A stretch of 64,000 nucleotides of DNA from Terrirubrum flagellatum (GTDB lineage: Bacteria > Pseudomonadota > Alphaproteobacteria > Rhizobiales > Beijerinckiaceae): contig NZ_CP091851.1 in NCBI RefSeq assembly GCF_022059845.1, forward strand, positions 2,542,001-2,606,000, written 5' to 3'. The notes beneath the pieces were generated by a model. That model had not been told where the DNA came from, made no database searches, and was given only the letters and a program-made list of their open reading frames with translations. Position 1 is the first letter of the stretch. Each line of letters begins with the position of its first letter. The position numbers and the translations under genes were made by a program. Shown here one piece after another: positions 1 to 8,050 of this stretch.

Positions 1-1364
1 CCATGGTGGCGCGCGATTTCGACGGCGCGCGCGCGGCCGCGCGCCTGAGCGAGGCGCAGGTGATGAAGGGCGAAACGCTCGGGCCGCTGCATGGTCTGCC
101 GCTCGGCGTGAAGGACCTGATCGACGCCAGCGGCCTGCCGACCACCTATGGCAGCCCGCTCTTCGCTGACAATGTTGCGACAGACGATACCGGCGCTGTG
201 GCGTCGCTGCGCAGGGCGGGCGCGATCGTCATCGGCAAGACCAACACGCCGGAATGGGGCGCGGGCGCGAACACCCGCAACGTCGTCTATGGCGCGACCG
301 GCAATCCCTTCGATCCCACGCGGTCGGCGGCGGGATCGTCAGGCGGCTCGGCGGCGGCGCTGGCGGCCGGCATGGTTCCGATCGCGACCGGCTCCGACAC
401 CGGCGGCTCGCTGCGCAATCCCGCCGGTTTCTGCGGCGTGGTCGGCTTCCGCCCGACGCCGGGGCTGGTGCCTGGCGAGAAGCGCGACATGGCCTGGATC
501 CAGCTCTCGACGCTGGGTCCGATGGCGCGCACGGTCGCCGATGCCGCGCTCATGCTGTCGGCCATGGCCTCGCAGGATGCGCGCGATCCGCTGAGCCCGG
601 CCATCTCAGGCGCGCCGCGCGATTTCTCGATGTACGCTTCGCTGCGTCCCGCTGACCTCTCGCGATTGCGCGTGGCGTCGACGCCGGATTTCGGCTTCGC
701 GCCGACGGAAAAACTGATCGCGGACACGCTGAAGGAAAAAGTCGGCCTCTTCGGCTCGCTGTTTGCGAAACTCGACGAGGCGACGCCCGACTGTTCGGGC
801 GCGGACGAAGCCTTCGAGGTGCTGCGCGCGGTTCTCTTCCTCGGCCGTCACCGCAAGCTCATGAATGAGCGGCCCGAGATGTTCGGCCCGAACGTGCGCG
901 CGAATATCGAGGAAGGTCTTCGCTATTCTGCCGCCAATGTCGCCGACGCGTTTGCGTTGCAGACGGCGCTCTATCGCCGCTGGCAGGAGTTCTTCACGCG
1001 CTATGATATTCTGCTCGCGCCTTCCGTGACGATCAGCCCGCGCCCGTGGCGCGAGCTTTATCCCACCGAGATCGACGGCAAGCCGACGCGCACCTACTTC
1101 CATTGGCTGGCGCTGGCCTACGCCGTCACGCTCGCCGGCCATCCCACGCTGTCGCTGCCTGTCGGCCTCGACAAGGCCGGCATGCCGTTCGGATTGCAGA
1201 TCATCGGCCCGCGCGGCGGCGATGCGCAGGTGCTGTCCGTCGCGCTGGCGCTGGAGCGTGAATTCGCCGGCGACAACAGGCTGGCGCGGCCCCTGCCATC
1301 GATTGAAAAACTCGCTGCGGCGCAGCCGATTTCGGCGATGGAGGGATTCAAGGATTTCGGCTGA
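1..1364 (+). CDS. Amidase signature family protein, 5' end outside window
   Basis: Amidase signature hydrolase that would cleave a carboxamide bond; the substrate is not readable. From the ATG at 3, the catalytic Lys lies in GVKDLID (K37), the glycine/serine-rich signature GSSGGS follows near residue 110, and the nucleophile serine is in DTGGSLRNPA near residue 130. The C-terminal part (SLPVGLDKAGMPFGLQIIGP) is also typical. The reading frame stays open to base 1, and about 50 N-terminal residues usually seen before GPLHGLPLGVKD are missing, so the gene is probably cut by the window edge. It converges on the TetR-type regulator with a 15-base gap. The family call is firm; the specificity is unknown. 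Confidence 0.93.
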   Translation, partial: MVARDFDGARAAARLSEAQVMKGETLGPLHGLPLGVKDLIDASGLPTTYGSPLFADNVATDDTGAVASLRRAGAIVIGKTNTPEWGAGANTRNVVYGATGNPFDPTRSAAGSSGGSAAALAAGMVPIATGSDTGGSLRNPAGFCGVVGFRPTPGLVPGEKRDMAWIQLSTLGPMARTVADAALMLSAMASQDARDPLSPAISGAPRDFSMYASLRPADLSRLRVASTPDFGFAPTEKLIADTLKEKVGLFGSLFAKLDEATPDCSGADEAFEVLRAVLFLGRHRKLMNERPEMFGPNVRANIEEGLRYSAANVADAFALQTALYRRWQEFFTRYDILLAPSVTISPRPWRELYPTEIDGKPTRTYFHWLALAYAVTLAGHPTLSLPVGLDKAGMPFGLQIIGPRGGDAQVLSVALALEREFAGDNRLARPLPSIEKLAAAQPISAMEGFKDFG

Positions 1365-1379
1365 GCCTAAATCGTGTGA

Positions 1380-2150
1380 TCAAACACGGCGAAGCTGCTT
1401 GAGGCCGTTAAGGGCAGCTTCGACATAAGCGTTGAAGCTGTGGTCGAGGGGAACGGTTACGCCACTCTCCCAGCGCAGCATGAAGTGCCGATTCGCAAAT
1501 TTCCGCTTGTAACGGTGAAGATGCGGAAAGGAACTCTCATCGATTGCGTCAATCTTCTCCCGCATCGCATCGGCCCAACGCGACGCATCCTCGGCGGGGA
1601 GATTGGCGAACTCCATGGTGACGAAGCCAACCATAGACGCGATCACCACGTCGAACGCGCTTAGCAAGCCGTCTCCTGAAAATCCAGCCTCACTCAACGC
1701 CTCGACAATTCTGTCCACCAACCCAAAATCGACGCCGGCGTTGGAGACCAGTTGCGCGCCTATCAGCGGCGCGATGTTAGGATGCTTCCGGATGGCGGCG
1801 CGATATCGCTGGAAGAGTTCGGTCAAAAACCGTTCCCAGTCGCGGGGCGGCGCCGATGGCATGAGAGCATTCAGCGCAAGGCCGACCACCTCCGCCAGGA
1901 GCGCATTTTTGTTGGCAACATACCAGTAGATCGCTGTTGGATAGACATCGAGATCCTGGGCGAGGACACGCATGCTGAAGCCGTCGAGCCCATGTTTGTC
2001 GATCAGGTTGAGCGCGGCCTGAAGCACGATCTCCTTGCTCAATCCTTGCCCGGCGACGGAGCCCCTCTTTGCCTTGCGCGTCTTTGACAATTGATCGCCT
2101 CTGCTGCTCACGGCCGCGTCGTCATCGCCGGCTCGTCTTTTGATTTGCAC
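1380..2150 (-). CDS. TetR/AcrR-family transcriptional regulator
   Basis: Probable ligand-responsive repressor of the divergent aminotransferase/hydrolase operon. The N-terminal helix-turn-helix spans about residues 37-85 (SKEIVLQAALNLIDKHG then AIYWYVANKNALL), followed by an all-helical ligand and dimer domain. The longest reading frame opens at a TTG at 2189, but that start lies inside the palindromic operator and has no ribosome site. A GTG at 2150 is preceded by AAGGAC seven bases upstream and gives 256 residues, so I prefer it. The divergent arrangement with palindromes at 2174-2211 is a classic autoregulated layout. The ligand is unknown. Confidence 0.88.
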   Translation of the reverse strand: MQIKRRAGDDDAAVSSRGDQLSKTRKAKRGSVAGQGLSKEIVLQAALNLIDKHGLDGFSMRVLAQDLDVYPTAIYWYVANKNALLAEVVGLALNALMPSAPPRDWERFLTELFQRYRAAIRKHPNIAPLIGAQLVSNAGVDFGLVDRIVEALSEAGFSGDGLLSAFDVVIASMVGFVTMEFANLPAEDASRWADAMREKIDAIDESSFPHLHRYKRKFANRHFMLRWESGVTVPLDHSFNAYVEAALNGLKQLRRV

Positions 2151-2173
2151 CGATTTGTCCTTGCGCGCCACTG

Positions 2174-2211
2174 CTTGTATATCGTACAAGAAAATCGTTG
2201 TACATTGTACA
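2174..2211. promoter_or_regulatory. Paired palindromic operators between TetR gene and aminotransferase operon
   Basis: Two palindromes built on the same half-site: CTTGTA-N5-TACAAG at 2174-2190, and TGTACA-T-TGTACA at 2199-2211. They occupy the short gap between the divergent genes, where both promoters must lie. Position and symmetry fit binding by the adjacent TetR-family protein; the binding itself is inferred. Confidence 0.75.
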
Positions 2212-2223
2212 GGATACGGCGCA

Positions 2224-3600
2224 TTGGCTCAGTCCTCCTCGGTCTCACTTGCACCGTTCTCTGTCGTGGACGCATTCGCTATCGCGCGCGCGGATTACAT
2301 CAAAAGGAACCCGCGCAGTCAGGAGCGCCTCCTCGCAGCGGCAGACGCTATGCCCGGCGGCAATACACGCAGTTCGCTCTATCACGACCCGTTTCCGCTC
2401 TGCATGGTTCGCGGCTCCGGTTGCAGGCTGACCGATGTCGACGGTCACGAATACATTGATTTCCTCGGCGAATTTACGGCAGGCATTTTCGGACACTCGC
2501 CGCCGGCCTTGATAGCGGCGATCAAGACCGCTCTCGATGACGGCATCAACCTCTCATCACATAACCAGATCGAAGGCCGATTGTCGGCGCTGATTTGTGC
2601 GCGGTTCCCGTCCATGGACCTGCTCCGCTTTACCAATTCCGGAACCGAAGCCAACCTGATGGCGCTGGCGGCCGCCGTAGCGTTCACTGGAAGACGCAAG
2701 ATTCTCGTTTTCGAGAACGGCTATCATGGCGGCGTCCTCACTTTTCCCAAGGGCGGATCGCCAGTTACGGTTCCCCATCAGTTTCTTGTTGCGCCCTATA
2801 ACGACCTCGCGGCAGCAATGGAGTTGATTGATGCGCACCGCTCCGATCTCGCCGCTATTCTGGTCGAGCCAATGCTGGGCGCAGGCGGGTGCGTTCCCGC
2901 GACATGCGAGTTTCTCGCGTTGCTTCGCGACGCCGCGGACGATGTAGGCGCGGTGCTGATCTTTGACGAAATCCAGACATCGCGACTGTCGGAAGGCGGT
3001 CGGCAGGCGCAGATTGGCGTCATCCCGGATATGACGACGATCGGCAAATTCTTTGGCGGCGGGCTCGCCTTCGGCTGTTTCGGCGGACGACGCGACATCA
3101 TGGCGTTGTTCGATCCGCGCCGTCCGAACGCGTTGACGCATGCCGGCACATTCAACAATAACACGCTGACGATGGCGGCCGGCGCCGCAGCCGTCAGCAC
3201 GCTCCTCACACCCGAGAATCTCGCTTCCGTGAATCAGCGAGGCGACGTCTTCCGCGATCAGATGAATAATGTGTTCGAGTCCCTCGGTGCACCGTTTTAT
3301 GTGACGGGACTTGGTTCATTGATGAACATCCATCCGAAGCCGCATCTCGGAAGCATCGAGTTGTGGCGGAAACTGCTGTTCTTCGATCTCGCGGAGCGAG
3401 GCGTCTATATCGCCGCGCGTGGCCTGATCGCGCTGTCGTTTCCAATCGGTGACGACGAAACGGCGATGTTCCTGGAGGCTCTCCGTGGTTTTGTCGATCG
3501 GCGCGCGGCGCTTTTCCAGTTAGCAAACGCGGATGATCCGTCCGCCTCGCCGCGCAGCCTCGTCTGCGAGCATGTGAACCATGAGCAACTCACCCTTTAA
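2224..3600 (+). CDS. Class III (PLP-dependent) aminotransferase, glutamate-1-semialdehyde-mutase-like
   Basis: Fold-type I, class III aminotransferase transferring an amino group to or from an unknown substrate. Family landmarks are in order: MPGGNTRSSLYHDPFP, FTNSGTEANLMAL (cofactor phosphate region), ENGYHGGVLTF, LIFDEIQTSR (the Asp that contacts the PLP pyridine) and TIGKFFGGGLAFG, whose Lys (codon 3046-3048, residue 275) should form the Schiff base. I chose the TTG at 2224 because AGGA lies nine bases upstream; a GTG at 2266 is the alternative. The last 20 bases overlap the next gene, indicating translational coupling. It is unlikely to be HemL itself because it sits with a hydrolase under a TetR-type regulator. 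Confidence 0.88.
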   Translation: MAQSSSVSLAPFSVVDAFAIARADYIKRNPRSQERLLAAADAMPGGNTRSSLYHDPFPLCMVRGSGCRLTDVDGHEYIDFLGEFTAGIFGHSPPALIAAIKTALDDGINLSSHNQIEGRLSALICARFPSMDLLRFTNSGTEANLMALAAAVAFTGRRKILVFENGYHGGVLTFPKGGSPVTVPHQFLVAPYNDLAAAMELIDAHRSDLAAILVEPMLGAGGCVPATCEFLALLRDAADDVGAVLIFDEIQTSRLSEGGRQAQIGVIPDMTTIGKFFGGGLAFGCFGGRRDIMALFDPRRPNALTHAGTFNNNTLTMAAGAAAVSTLLTPENLASVNQRGDVFRDQMNNVFESLGAPFYVTGLGSLMNIHPKPHLGSIELWRKLLFFDLAERGVYIAARGLIALSFPIGDDETAMFLEALRGFVDRRAALFQLANADDPSASPRSLVCEHVNHEQLTL

Positions 3601-4630
3601 GGGGAACGTTCAGACCGTCCTTGGACTGATTGATCCGGCGGATGTTGGGCCGGCCCTGATGCATGAGCATCTCATCATTGATCTCAACCCTCCCGGCGCG
3701 CGTCACGGGTTTTGGGCGAGCGAGGCGACGGAAGGCGAGATCGACATCTGCAACTGTTTCAAGATTCGCCAGGGCCAAGTCTATAATCGGCTCAACTTTC
3801 GTCTTGATCAAAAATCCGTCGCTGCGCGCGAACTCGCTGAAATGCGCGCGGCCGGCGGTCAAACCTTGGTCGAATTGACCGTTGGCGGACTGAAGCCAGA
3901 TCCTGGAGGACTCGTGGAAATCGCGCGGGCTTCAGGCGCGCATATTGTAATGGGCTGCGGACATTACGTTCACGAGTATCAGGACCATGCCAACGCCGAC
4001 CGATCCAGCGACGATTTCGCGGCCGAGATCATTGCACAGATCACCGAGGGTGCATGGGGGACATCAATCCGCGCCGGGATCATTGGTGAAATTGGCTGTC
4101 AATCGCCATGGACCGATCAGGAAAAGCGTGTAATGCGCGGCGCGCTGATCGCGCAGGCTGAAACCGGCGCGGCGCTCAATGTTCACCCGGGACGTCACGC
4201 GGATCAGCCGCAGGAGGTCGTCGACTTCGTCAGAACCTCGGGCGCGCCGATCGACCGACTGATTCTCAGCCATATCGACCGGACGATCTTCGACGCGGGC
4301 CGGCTGCTGCGGCTAGCGGACACAGGCTGCGTCATCGAATTCGATCTGTTCGGCTGGGAGAGCGGTTACTTTCCCGCGCCGGATGTCGAACTGCCCAATG
4401 ACGACATGCGGCTTCGCTGGATTCGAACGTTGATCGCGCATGGTCATCTCGATCGGGTACTGATTAGCCACGACATCTGCACGCGCACCCGTCTCATCCG
4501 CTATGGCGGCCACGGCTATCAGCATATTTTTGCGAATATTCTGCCGCTGATGCGCCGTCGCGGGTTCAGCGAAGCCGAAATTGATGCCATCATCGTCCAG
4601 AACCCTCGACGATTGCTGACGTTCGTCTAG
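3581..4630 (+). CDS. Phosphotriesterase-family metal-dependent hydrolase
   Basis: Amidohydrolase-superfamily TIM barrel of the phosphotriesterase/lactonase branch. The binuclear metal ligands can be traced: H28 and H30 in MHEHL, E170 in GEIG, H202 in NVHPG, H231 in LSHID and D298 in ISHD. The bridging residue is Glu rather than the carboxylated Lys of classical phosphotriesterases, as in the E. coli Php-like branch, so lactone or ester hydrolysis is more likely than paraoxonase activity. The start lies inside the aminotransferase gene (20-base overlap). Its TAG stop (4628-4630) directly abuts the insertion sequence. The substrate is unknown. Confidence 0.88.
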   Translation: MSNSPFKGNVQTVLGLIDPADVGPALMHEHLIIDLNPPGARHGFWASEATEGEIDICNCFKIRQGQVYNRLNFRLDQKSVAARELAEMRAAGGQTLVELTVGGLKPDPGGLVEIARASGAHIVMGCGHYVHEYQDHANADRSSDDFAAEIIAQITEGAWGTSIRAGIIGEIGCQSPWTDQEKRVMRGALIAQAETGAALNVHPGRHADQPQEVVDFVRTSGAPIDRLILSHIDRTIFDAGRLLRLADTGCVIEFDLFGWESGYFPAPDVELPNDDMRLRWIRTLIAHGHLDRVLISHDICTRTRLIRYGGHGYQHIFANILPLMRRRGFSEAEIDAIIVQNPRRLLTFV

Positions 4631-4705
4631 GGTGCGTACTCAATAAAACCCTTGCGAGTTGAATCAGTTGTTGATTCTCTGCCGTATGATTTGAAGGCAG
4701 AGACG

Positions 4706-5457
4706 ATGCGATCCAATCTGTTTTGGCTGAGCGATGATCAGTGGGCTCAAATTGAGCCGCACCTGCCGACTGATGTGCGCGGAAAGGATCGTGTTGACGA
4801 TCGCCGGGTGATCAGTGGCATCCTGCACGTCCTCAAAAGCGGCTGCCGATGGTGTGACTGCCCGCCCGAGTACGGCCCGCCAACAACGATCTACAATCGC
4901 TTTGTTCGTTGGGCGGAACGCGGCGTATGGGAAAGGCTGTTCCGCAAGCTTGCCGCGCGCGGTCGATCGACGGAAACCCAAATGATCGACTCGACCCATA
5001 TCAAGGCTCACCGCTCGGCGTCGGGCGGAAAGGGGGGGAGCAAAAGCAGGCAATTGGCCGCTCGCGCGGCGGGCGAAATACGAAAATCCACGCAATCGCA
5101 GATGCTAAAGGCCGTCTTCTTTCCATCCTTCTGACCAGTGGCGAAGCGCACGATTGCCCGCCGGCGAAGCGCTTGATCCGTCGCGCCAAGCCGGCCAGAA
5201 AGCTGCTCGGCGACAAGGCCTACGACAGCGCCGAATTGCGGAGCTGGCTCAAGCAGCGCGGATCCAGAGCTGTTATTCCCAACAAGTCGAACCGCAAACA
5301 ACCATTCACCTTCGACAGAATGTCTTACAAACAGCGACACCGCATCGAGAACGCCTTCTGCCGCCTCAAGGATTTTCGCCGCATCGCCACTCGCTACGAC
5401 AGACGGGCCAGAAATTTCCTCGCATCCATTTGCCTCGTCGCCGCCGTCGCGTGGTAG
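4706..5457 (+). CDS. IS5-family DDE transposase made by -1 frameshift
   Basis: Transposase of the element spanning 4631-5476. The first frame (ATG at 4706, with AAGGCAGAG upstream) gives LFWLSDDQWAQIEPHLP and the first catalytic Asp in QMIDSTHIKAHR. It continues past the junction to a stop near 5134, but homology switches to the -1 frame at the G7 run 5032-5038. The second frame supplies KIHAIADAKGR, the second Asp in LLGDKAYDS and the Glu in RHRIENAFCRLKDFRRIATRYD. The joined product is about 250 residues. A start at 4652 is possible but lacks a ribosome site. The intact DDE triad suggests the element could still be active. Confidence 0.85.
5032..5038 (+). promoter_or_regulatory. G7 slippery heptamer for -1 ribosomal frameshift
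   Basis: Seven consecutive G lie in register as G-GGG-GGG relative to the first transposase frame (codons AAG GGG GGG AGC), which is the ideal X-XXX-XXX pattern for simultaneous -1 slippage. After slippage the next codon is GAG and the frame runs through to the catalytic Glu region. Programmed frameshifting at such sites is established for several IS groups; here it is inferred from the frames. Confidence 0.75.
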
Positions 5458-5479
5458 ATTTTATGAGTCGCGACCATAG

Positions 5480-5700
5480 TGGAACAACCACCTCTGCCGC
5501 GCCGTCGCTCGATCCACCCTTTTTCATGGAACTTCCTCTCGTCGCGGAGATATCTCGTCCCGCTGGCCAACTGGTAGCATCTGCTTGAAACAGGCATTAA
5601 TTACTTCGGCTTCTTGATCTCGTCCGTGACTGGCGGCGCGACCAGTTTACGCTTGCGTGCGAGCTTTTCCTCGTCAGGCGCGTCAACGCTGGCCAAGTGT
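5480..5700. other. Gene-poor stretch right of the IS
   Basis: No convincing gene starts here. On the minus strand the stretch 5601-5699 is an open continuation, in frame and past a TAA at 5700-5702, of the gene at 5700-6194. It encodes a lysine-rich tail of about 32 residues ending VTDEIKKPK. The remaining bases next to the IS show no recognisable feature. Confidence 0.5.
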
Positions 5701-6194
5701 TATTTGACCGCCGCAACTGCGAGATCTTTCGCCCGCGCCGCGCCGGCATTCCGCGCCGCGTCGTAGTCGCGCCTGGCCTGTTCGCGAGTTAACTGATCTG
5801 GTTTGGCGCGCTTACCCGACTGCACGTCCGGCATCTCGATCGCCTTCCGCGCCTCGGCGCGTTCGAGCTGGCGCTCCGCGCCGCTGGTCGAGGCGACGGC
5901 CTTACGACCGCTGACGTTGCTGAGGCGCCCCACGCGGTCCACTTCCTCGCGATGGGATTGATCGAAACTAGCGCGGGCGTTCATGCTGCGACCGACCCCT
6001 AAATTCTTTCGATCGGCGACGTCTTGGTCTCGTGCCGCCCTGGCCGAGGCGAGACCCAAAACGACCAGCTGACGGATCGCCTCACGTTGGTCCGGAAGGG
6101 GGCATAGGTGAGCGCGCCAAGCGTCGACGGCGTCGAGCGTGGGTTGCTCGAAACCAACGACCTTTTTGATCATGTTGCCAGTTGGCTGAGGCAT
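5700..6194 (-). CDS. Small charged protein with ribbon-helix-helix-like N-terminus
   Basis: I do not recognise a named family. The first 45 residues (VVGFEQPTLDAVDAWRAHL, then REAIRQLVVLGLA) have the spacing of a short beta strand followed by two helices, as in ribbon-helix-helix DNA-binding proteins. The rest is charged and helical with many Ala, Arg, Lys and Glu residues. The frame stays open for about 32 codons beyond the TAA at 5700, to 5601, and that tail is equally charged, so the stop could be a recent nonsense mutation. It lies between the IS and an integrase remnant, which suggests a plasmid- or island-type regulator. Confidence 0.55.
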   Translation of the reverse strand: MPQPTGNMIKKVVGFEQPTLDAVDAWRAHLCPLPDQREAIRQLVVLGLASARAARDQDVADRKNLGVGRSMNARASFDQSHREEVDRVGRLSNVSGRKAVASTSGAERQLERAEARKAIEMPDVQSGKRAKPDQLTREQARRDYDAARNAGAARAKDLAVAAVK

Positions 6195-6375
6195 CCCAAC
6201 TTCTCACATGTTTGGTCGCGGCTCTCCCATATAGCACAAATTCGCGACAGAAGGCTCACGCGGCCCAAGACTGGTGTTTGCTTCCCATTTGTCGACAATG
6301 CGCATCTATTGTCTCGTCGACGTATGCGGCCTGGGGCGCAGCCGACTCGGGAGGAGATAGTGCCTTTCTATGAGA

Positions 6376-6682
6376 TGTAGGTAGGATATCTAAGTGCCCC
6401 GACAGCTGGCTCGTCTGCTCTATCATTTCATGGCGCACGGGTCGTGCCGGTCTCATGCGGCACGACCAGGCTTCCATCACGCACGGTGTTGGGCAGAGCG
6501 ACGTCTTCAACGCGTGCCGCTGCCAGATCTCTGCTGCGTAATTTGCTGTCGAGCGCAAGATTAAGCAACGCAACATCTTGTGCTGTTCCCAACATTTGCA
6601 GACTCGCCCGAATGCTCCATACCTCTCGTGGCTTGAGGGGCCGTTTCTGGCCGACTATGTGACCCTCTTTCCAGACTGACAT
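6376..6682 (-). pseudogene. Truncated, frameshifted tyrosine recombinase (integrase) remnant
   Basis: The start is intact, with GGGAG upstream of the ATG at 6682. The N-terminal 84 residues (GHIVGQKRPLKPREVWSIR, then LALDSKLRSRDLAAARVEDVA) match the start of a common class of proteobacterial phage-type integrases. The frame ends after HETGTTRAP, where the family continues into EITEQTR. A neighbouring frame contains EMIEQTSQLSG just downstream, pointing to a frameshift. The catalytic R-H-R-Y domain is absent. I read this as the decayed recombinase of a former mobile island. Confidence 0.7.
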
Positions 6683-6919
6683 AGCTTTTCTCCCACGCCA
6701 CCCGCCGCATCTTCAACGCACCACCGAGCAAACCAGTAATCCTCAAATTTTGTGTTTGCTGTCGCAGTCAATGCGTCACGCAAAAAGGCACGCCATCGCA
6801 CAGAAATTGATACAAGCTATCCGGCGTGCGCCCGCTAGGTGCTAACAATCCAATAGCATCCGATAACGCGCCCTCAGCGGCCGAACTGATTTCAAACGAT
6901 GTGTAGAAGGTCGAGTCGG
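6683..6919. other. Intergenic region, no gene seen
   Basis: No reading frame here looks coding on either strand. It must contain the promoter of the minus-strand integrase remnant. No repeat or attachment site was recognised. Confidence 0.4.
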
Positions 6920-7309
6920 CTATTCAGCGCATCGAACGTGCCGCACATTGTCGATTAAAAGTTCGTCCTTGTTGATTGCTTTGATTTGCATTGTAAAGAG
7001 CTTGGATTTCCCGGCCAGCGGGTCGATCTCCCAAGCGTTCGAGCAGACCATCTCGATCCTTATCACTTGGGATTTCGTCGAGATGCCTTGCACGCCGCAT
7101 CTGTCGTCTCCGCGCTTGATCAAAGGGGCTAGCTTACCGTCTTGACGATTGTTGAAGTCGATAGTCACTAGCCTCAGAGAGTCGCGCGCCCGACAGTCAT
7201 GCGCCGCCCTCGCCCATTGCCCCTGAATAGGATCATCGACAGCAAATGCAGTCGAACTCACCGTCACGGGCAGCGCCATAAGGCCAAGGCGCAAGACGTA
7301 TCGGAGCAT
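6920..7309 (-). CDS. Secreted protein of unknown function
   Basis: A protein of 129 residues with a clear Sec signal peptide: MLRYVLRLGLMALPVTVSS, with cleavage likely after TAFA. The mature part is about 105 residues and contains three cysteines plus a pattern of alternating strands (LRLVTIDFN, VIRIEMVCS, LFTMQIKAI). No named domain was recognised. It stands alone on the minus strand in the accessory stretch. Confidence 0.65.
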   Translation of the reverse strand: MLRYVLRLGLMALPVTVSSTAFAVDDPIQGQWARAAHDCRARDSLRLVTIDFNNRQDGKLAPLIKRGDDRCGVQGISTKSQVIRIEMVCSNAWEIDPLAGKSKLFTMQIKAINKDELLIDNVRHVRCAE

Positions 7310-7748
7310 CTAGATTGCTTTCGCGCGCGCGATGTCGAGAAGGCTTTGCCGAGTGCGAGCCCCATCTGGCGCAACCTGATTACCTACCGGAGTTTGAGGA
7401 TCTCGCATACAGCGAGTATCAGCAATAATGGCCCTCCAAACCCGCCGAGGTCTGGCGCCACGTCGGCGAGCACCAAGGACGGGCTCGGCAGCCTTAACCC
7501 GCTCGGGTGGAACCGAGCGGGCTCGGACAGATTGCTCCAAAAGAGAGGAGCTCTCAGCACTTCGATAGTTCCACGGCAGAGCTGGAAGCGATATACGAGA
7601 CACTACCGAGCACGAGCACTATCTGCGCAAATGATGCTGTCGATATCGCGCCTAAAGAAGGGATGGGCGAGTGGAGTGTGATTTTCGCTGGAGCAACGTC
7701 GCCGCCGGCAGCTTGACTTGCTCGACGGAACTCGACTTTGCCACACTA
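7310..7748. other. Gene-poor stretch with a 9-bp stem hairpin
   Basis: Open frames exist on both strands but their compositions look like noise, so I call none. The one clear structure is a perfect inverted repeat, CCCGCTCGG-GTGGAA-CCGAGCGGG, at 7498-7521. It has no T-run on either side, so it is not an ordinary intrinsic terminator. Confidence 0.4.
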
Positions 7749-7961
7749 CTATTTAGAATCTTGATCGCCCACATGAAGAGTCCTCTCGTCTTCAAGGGCG
7801 CGATCCATCGCCTCGATTGTGGCTTGAATATCTACAAATTTCGCCCGTGAGTCGAAGCCCCGTCCGTCATTTGCAGTTGATAGGATTCTCCCGAGCGCCC
7901 GTCTGTGGCCCACCAGCAGAGCACGAGCGGTCGTCAATGTTTCTACATGAGATTCGCTCAT
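7749..7961 (-). CDS. Small helical protein (70 aa) of unknown function
   Basis: A strong ribosome site (AAAGGGGAGAGC directly before the ATG at 7961) supports this gene. The product looks like a two-helix protein: a first helix through TLTTARALLVGHRRALGRIL, a charged linker, and a second through AKFVDIQATIEAMDRALEDE. Similar short helical proteins recur as orphans in Hyphomicrobiales genomes; that is recollection, not a search. No function can be assigned. Confidence 0.65.
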   Translation of the reverse strand: MSESHVETLTTARALLVGHRRALGRILSTANDGRGFDSRAKFVDIQATIEAMDRALEDERTLHVGDQDSK

Positions 7962-8050
7962 GCTCTCCCCTTTCTGAAAAGGCTCCGAGGTGCAAGATGA
8001 CCCAAATTGAGTGCGCCGAGTAGGATGTCGGCGAGTGGCGGCGTTTTGCG

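Larger units (their letters stand above)
4631..5476 (+). mobile_element. IS5-family insertion sequence (IS427-like), about 845 bp
   Basis: Complete-looking small IS. The imperfect terminal inverted repeats begin GGTGCGTACTCAATAAAA at 4631 and, reading inward from the right end, GGTCGCGACTCATAAAA near 5475. TAG occurs immediately left (4628-4630) and right (5477-5479), consistent with a 3-bp target duplication; an imperfect 4-bp CTAG/ATAG reading is also possible. The single transposase is encoded in two frames joined at a G7 run. Size, DDE motif and frameshift fit the IS5 family, IS427 group. Confidence 0.85.

Noticed and set aside
7310..7603. Minus-strand 97-codon frame, and a 160-codon plus-strand frame over the same bases
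   Set aside because: Both have noise-like composition and no ribosome site, and they compete for the same DNA.
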